Shown here piece by piece: positions 7,041-10,098 of a DNA stretch of 10,098 nt (position 1 is its first letter; every line of letters starts with the position of its first letter). Position numbers and translations under genes: made by a program. The DNA comes from an uncultured Gammaproteobacteria bacterium (lineage in GTDB: Bacteria > Pseudomonadota > Gammaproteobacteria > Pseudomonadales > Azotimanducaceae_A). Under the pieces are notes generated by a model. It saw only the letters and a list, made by a program, of their open reading frames with translations, made no database searches and was not told the origin of the DNA. The DNA lies in the NCBI GenBank assembly GCA_913049565.1, contig CAJWZG010000086.1, positions 1-10,098 of the forward strand. Reading direction: 5' to 3'.

Positions 7041-7102
7041 CGCCTAGGCGTCTTTGTTTTCTAAGTCTCTGCCTCTCTCTGTCTTTGCCTTTCGCCAAGG
7101 CG
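7041..7102. repeat. Pair of near-identical palindromes CGCCTAGGCG and CGCCAAGGCG, 52 bp apart
   Basis: CGCCTAGGCG (7041-7050) and CGCCAAGGCG (7093-7102) differ in one central base and are both followed by TC. Each lies next to a CTTTG element and the region between is rich in C and T. Start-to-start spacing is 52 bp, close to five helical turns, which would place a bound protein on the same face of the DNA. They lie within the uvrD leader. Confidence 0.5.
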
Positions 7103-7142
7103 TCCAAAGCGAATAGGCCGATGCTAAGGTAGTATAGGGGCA

Positions 7143-9359
7143 GTGGCAGAACCATATGGGGCATCCTTGGACATCTCGCATATTCTCGATGGATTGAATG
7201 AGTCGCAGCGCGATGCGGTTTCTGCGCCACTGGTGAATGCGTTGGTGGTGGCTGGTGCGGGCAGTGGTAAAACTCGTGTGTTAGTTCATCGCATTGCATG
7301 GCTTATTGATGTCGAGGGCGTATCGCCTCACGGAATACTTGCCGTGACGTTTACTAACAAAGCGGCCGCTGAGCTAAGAGCCCGAACAGAGTCGCTTCTC
7401 AATCTGTCTGCCCGCTCCATGTGGTTCGGCACTTTTCACGGACTAGCGCATCGCTTACTGCGGATGCATTGGGCTGAAGCGAGGCTACCTCAGAACTTTC
7501 AAATCATTGATGGCGATGATCAAGTCAGACTCATCAAGCGGATCATGAAAGCGCAGGATGTTGACGAAAAAAAATGGCCTGCCCGACAAGCCGCTTGGTT
7601 TATCAATGGCCAAAAAGATGAAGGTAGACGGGCACACGAAGTCGCCTCAGGTGAAGATCTCTTTCAGATAACGCATAAGCGTATCTACCAAGCTTATGAA
7701 GAAGTGTGTGACCAAGGGGGCTTGGTAGATTTTGCCGAGTTGCTGCTGCGCTCGCACGAGCTCTGGCTTAACGACGCCCAACTGCTTGCCCATTATCAAC
7801 AGCGGTTCGCGCACCTGCTGGTGGATGAATTTCAAGATACCAATACTATTCAATACGCGTGGCTGCGCGTGCTTGCTGGTAAGACCGCGAGGGTGATGGC
7901 GGTGGGTGATGATGATCAGTCCATATACGGATGGCGTGGTGCAAAAATCGAAAACATTCATCAGTTCACGACAGACTTTGCCGATGTGGCAACTGTGCGG
8001 CTGGAACAAAATTACCGCTCCACTCAAACGATTTTGGAAGCCGCCAACGGGCTGATTCAGCGCAACACGAATCGTTTGGGCAAAGATTTATGGTCGCAGG
8101 GAGACAAAGGCGAGCAGATCAAGGTTTATGCGGGATTCAACGATTTAGATGAAGCTCGTTTTATCGCAGAGCGCATCCAACAATGGATCGACGATGGAGG
8201 TAGTCCTAACGAAGCAGCAATCTTGTATCGCTCTAATGCTCAATCGCGGGTCTTGGAAGAAGCGTTGCTGCGCCTGAACATTCCCTATCAGATATACGGT
8301 GGTCAGCGATTCTTCGAGCGGGCTGAAATTAAGAACGCGCTCGCGTACATGCGCTTGATGGAAGACCGCCACTCAGACACGGCTTTCGAGCGCGTTGTAA
8401 ACACGCCAACTCGCGGCATTGGGGATAAAACTCTCGAGGGCATTCGCCAGCTCGCTCGGCAGCGTCAAACATCGCTGTGGCAAGCAGTGAAAGACGGTAT
8501 TGCGGGCGGTGCATTCACGGCGAGAGTCAACGGCGCAGTCGGCGGCTTTTTAGGCTTAATCGACGAGCTTTCCGAAGCGGTAGCGCCTATGCGCCTTGAT
8601 GAGCTGGCAGAGCATGTAATCGACGCCAGTGGACTCATGGAGTTTCATAGTCAAGAGCGAGGAGAGCGAGGGCTAGCCCGCAAAGAAAACCTGCAAGAGA
8701 TGGTTTCTGCCTGTCGACAATTCAGCGGCGATCTAGTTTTCCCTTTCGAAGACAGCGATCGGGCCGAGGTCAGCGTGTTACAAGAATTTTTGGATCAGAT
8801 GACTCTGGATGCAGGTGACCGCCAAAGTGCGCAAGGTCCCAGTGTTCAGATGATGACTCTTCACTCAGCAAAGGGGCTAGAGTTCCCCTTAGTGTTTCTT
8901 GGCGGCATGGAAGAGGGTTTGTTCCCCCATCGTATGTCCTCCGAAGAACCCGGACGCTTGGAGGAAGAGCGGCGGCTCGCCTATGTGGGTATTACTCGTG
9001 CGATGCAAGAGCTCTATCTGACCTATGCTGAAAGCCGGCGCTTGCATGGTCAGGACAGCTACAACCGCCCGAGCCGGTTCTTGCGCGAGATACCTAAAGA
9101 CCTACTGTCAGAAGTAAGGATGAAAGCCAACACCCAAGCGCTGTTTGGTAGCGGTTACGCGGGCGGTTCTGGCGGTGGCACTCTTGAAGAGGAGGCCAAC
9201 GGCATGCGCATGGGTCAACGAGTCCTGCACGGCAAATACGGCGAGGGCGTGGTGCTGCAATTTGAAGGCAGCGGCGAGCGCGCCAAGGTACAGGTTAACT
9301 TCGCCGAGGGGGCTAAGTGGCTGATGGTGGGCTATGCCAACTTACAGGTCATGGGCTGA
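7143..9359 (+). CDS. uvrD: DNA helicase II UvrD
   Basis: UvrD is a superfamily 1 3'-to-5' helicase that removes the incised strand and UvrC in nucleotide excision repair and unwinds DNA in mismatch repair. From GTG 7143 it has 738 residues, close to the E. coli protein (720). All helicase motifs are present: Walker A GAGSGKT (38-44), Ia TFTNKAAAELRAR, II VDEFQDT (227-233), III GDDDQSIYGWRG (255-266), IV LEQNYRST, V MTLHSAKGLEF (571-581) and VI RRLAYVGITRA (610-620). After a Gly-rich linker, residues about 690-738 form the Tudor-like C-terminal domain (GQRVLHGKYGEGVV) that in E. coli contacts RNA polymerase. The start is uncertain. GTG 7143 is preceded by GGGG at only 2 nt. TTG 7167 is preceded by GGGG at 5 nt and gives an N-terminus, DISHILDGLNESQRDAV, that lines up with E. 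coli MDVSYLLDSLND. Rep or PcrA is less likely given the full C-terminal domain. Confidence 0.95.
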   Translation: MAEPYGASLDISHILDGLNESQRDAVSAPLVNALVVAGAGSGKTRVLVHRIAWLIDVEGVSPHGILAVTFTNKAAAELRARTESLLNLSARSMWFGTFHGLAHRLLRMHWAEARLPQNFQIIDGDDQVRLIKRIMKAQDVDEKKWPARQAAWFINGQKDEGRRAHEVASGEDLFQITHKRIYQAYEEVCDQGGLVDFAELLLRSHELWLNDAQLLAHYQQRFAHLLVDEFQDTNTIQYAWLRVLAGKTARVMAVGDDDQSIYGWRGAKIENIHQFTTDFADVATVRLEQNYRSTQTILEAANGLIQRNTNRLGKDLWSQGDKGEQIKVYAGFNDLDEARFIAERIQQWIDDGGSPNEAAILYRSNAQSRVLEEALLRLNIPYQIYGGQRFFERAEIKNALAYMRLMEDRHSDTAFERVVNTPTRGIGDKTLEGIRQLARQRQTSLWQAVKDGIAGGAFTARVNGAVGGFLGLIDELSEAVAPMRLDELAEHVIDASGLMEFHSQERGERGLARKENLQEMVSACRQFSGDLVFPFEDSDRAEVSVLQEFLDQMTLDAGDRQSAQGPSVQMMTLHSAKGLEFPLVFLGGMEEGLFPHRMSSEEPGRLEEERRLAYVGITRAMQELYLTYAESRRLHGQDSYNRPSRFLREIPKDLLSEVRMKANTQALFGSGYAGGSGGGTLEEEANGMRMGQRVLHGKYGEGVVLQFEGSGERAKVQVNFAEGAKWLMVGYANLQVMG

Positions 9360-9366
9360 CGGATTA

Positions 9367-9408
9367 ATGGAAAAAAGAATTATGCAAAGAAGGACTCTCA
9401 CATCATGA
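9367..9408 (+). other. 13-codon upstream ORF overlapping the TRAP protein start (ATGA)
   Basis: ATG 9367 begins a 13-residue reading frame (MEKRIMQRRTLTS) whose TGA stop overlaps the ATG of the TRAP protein gene. The overlap type ATGA is typical of coupled translation. The ribosome-binding site is weak (GGA at 9361-9363). Whether it is translated is unknown. Confidence 0.25.
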
Positions 9409-10098
9409 CAACGCAGCAAAAATCTAGACGTTGGCATACGCTGGTATTGGGCATCAGCCTGTGTATTGGGCTTGGAGCCTGCGCGCCCGCCGCAGAGCAA
9501 ACCCAAAATTCCGTATCGCCGAATGCGTCTGATACCCAAGTTTATCAGTGGAAAATGATCACCACCTGGCCCAAAAATCTCCCCGGGTTGGGCGCAGCGC
9601 CGGAGCGTTTAGCCAAACGCCTGCACATAATGAGTAACGGCAGGCTGGATATTAAAGTCTATGGTGCGGGTGAGTTGGTTGGTGCACTAGAAGTCTTCGA
9701 CGCGGTTTCGCAAGGCACAGCGCAAATGGGCCATGGCGCGGCCTATTACTGGCGAGGTAAAAACCCTGCAGCCGCCATGTTTGCGACCGTGCCTTTCGGT
9801 ATGAACGCCCAAGAGATGAACGGCTGGTTGCGTTACGGCGGCGGTCTCGAACTGTGGCGAGAGCTGTACGGCAAGTTCAATCTCGTTCCTTTTGCGGCAG
9901 GCAACTCGGGTGTTCAAATGGCCGGGTGGTTCAATAAAGAAATTAATTCCATTGAAGATCTGCAAGGGCTGAAGATGCGCATACCGGGTATCGGAGGCGA
10001 AGTGCTCTCCCGCGCCGGTGGAGTGCCCGTCGTGTTGCCGGGCGGTGAAATTTTCACTGCTCTGCAAACCGGCGTGATTGATGCCACTGAATGGGTAG
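9405..10098 (+). CDS. TRAP transporter solute-binding lipoprotein, DctP/TakP family (partial)
   Basis: This is the periplasmic receptor of a tripartite ATP-independent transporter, which uses ion gradients to import organic acids. The visible 231 residues run off the right edge. A lipoprotein signal is clear: hydrophobic 12-23 followed by lipobox LGAC, with Cys26 as the lipidation site. Family features are GRLDIKVYGAGELVGALEVFDAV (79-101), GVQMAGWFNKEI (169-180), the conserved GLKMRIPG with Arg192 that contacts the ligand carboxylate in this family, and TALQTGVIDATEWV (218-231). The TTWPK start and DATEW ending resemble the alpha-keto-acid (TakP-like) branch, so a keto or hydroxy acid is a reasonable guess. 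ATG 9405 follows AGAAGGA (9388-9394). The twin Arg at 8-9 hints at Tat export but the motif is incomplete. The gene starts 45 nt after uvrD and may be partly cotranscribed. Membrane subunits would lie beyond the edge. Confidence 0.92.
   Translation, partial: MTTQQKSRRWHTLVLGISLCIGLGACAPAAEQTQNSVSPNASDTQVYQWKMITTWPKNLPGLGAAPERLAKRLHIMSNGRLDIKVYGAGELVGALEVFDAVSQGTAQMGHGAAYYWRGKNPAAAMFATVPFGMNAQEMNGWLRYGGGLELWRELYGKFNLVPFAAGNSGVQMAGWFNKEINSIEDLQGLKMRIPGIGGEVLSRAGGVPVVLPGGEIFTALQTGVIDATEWV

Noticed and set aside
7028..7043. LexA box at uvrD
   Set aside because: TTGTATATAACC resembles one half of the E. coli uvrD LexA site, but the right half (ACAG) is missing. The sequence is better explained as the -10 region.

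Overview
The window looks like chromosomal DNA of a motile gammaproteobacterium, probably marine or aquatic. This is inferred from the sequence alone, without a database search. The clues are a consensus sigma-54 promoter driving late flagellar export-gate genes, a DamX-like protein with an AAA-like N-terminus and a C-terminal SPOR domain, a UvrD helicase close in length to the Escherichia coli and Pseudomonas proteins, and a lipoprotein-type TRAP solute-binding protein. Coding density is high and base composition is moderate.

Layout. (1) Positions 1-402, minus strand: the 5' part of a gene for an exported acidic protein carrying a perfect (Thr-Glu)9 tract, running off the left edge. (2) Positions 403-667: a divergent intergenic region holding a near-perfect sigma-54 promoter (591-606), an 8-bp dyad and a short leader hairpin. 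(3) Positions 668-3645: fliP-fliQ-fliR-flhB, tightly packed, encoding the membrane core of the flagellar type III export gate. No fliO lies immediately upstream and no flhA immediately downstream. (4) Positions 3688-6977: three genes with no confident assignment, each encoding a protein with one predicted membrane span: a DamX-like protein with a degenerate nucleotide-binding domain plus SPOR domain, an acidic coiled-coil protein, and a small helical protein with an acidic tail. A hairpin follows the second gene, and the third may have its own promoter. (5) Positions 7143-9359: uvrD, with a candidate promoter and two near-identical palindromes 52 bp apart in its leader. (6) Position 9405 to the right edge: the start of a DctP/TakP-like TRAP transporter binding lipoprotein.

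How the parts relate. FliP, FliQ, FliR and FlhB form the export gate and its substrate-specificity switch. The sigma-54 promoter suggests regulation as in polar-flagellate gammaproteobacteria. The DamX-like and coiled-coil genes follow flhB on the same strand with short gaps and could be read through from it. They are the most interesting candidates for an undescribed envelope, septal or polar function linked to the flagellum, although linkage alone does not prove it. UvrD (DNA repair) and the TRAP protein (organic acid uptake) appear to be unrelated neighbours.
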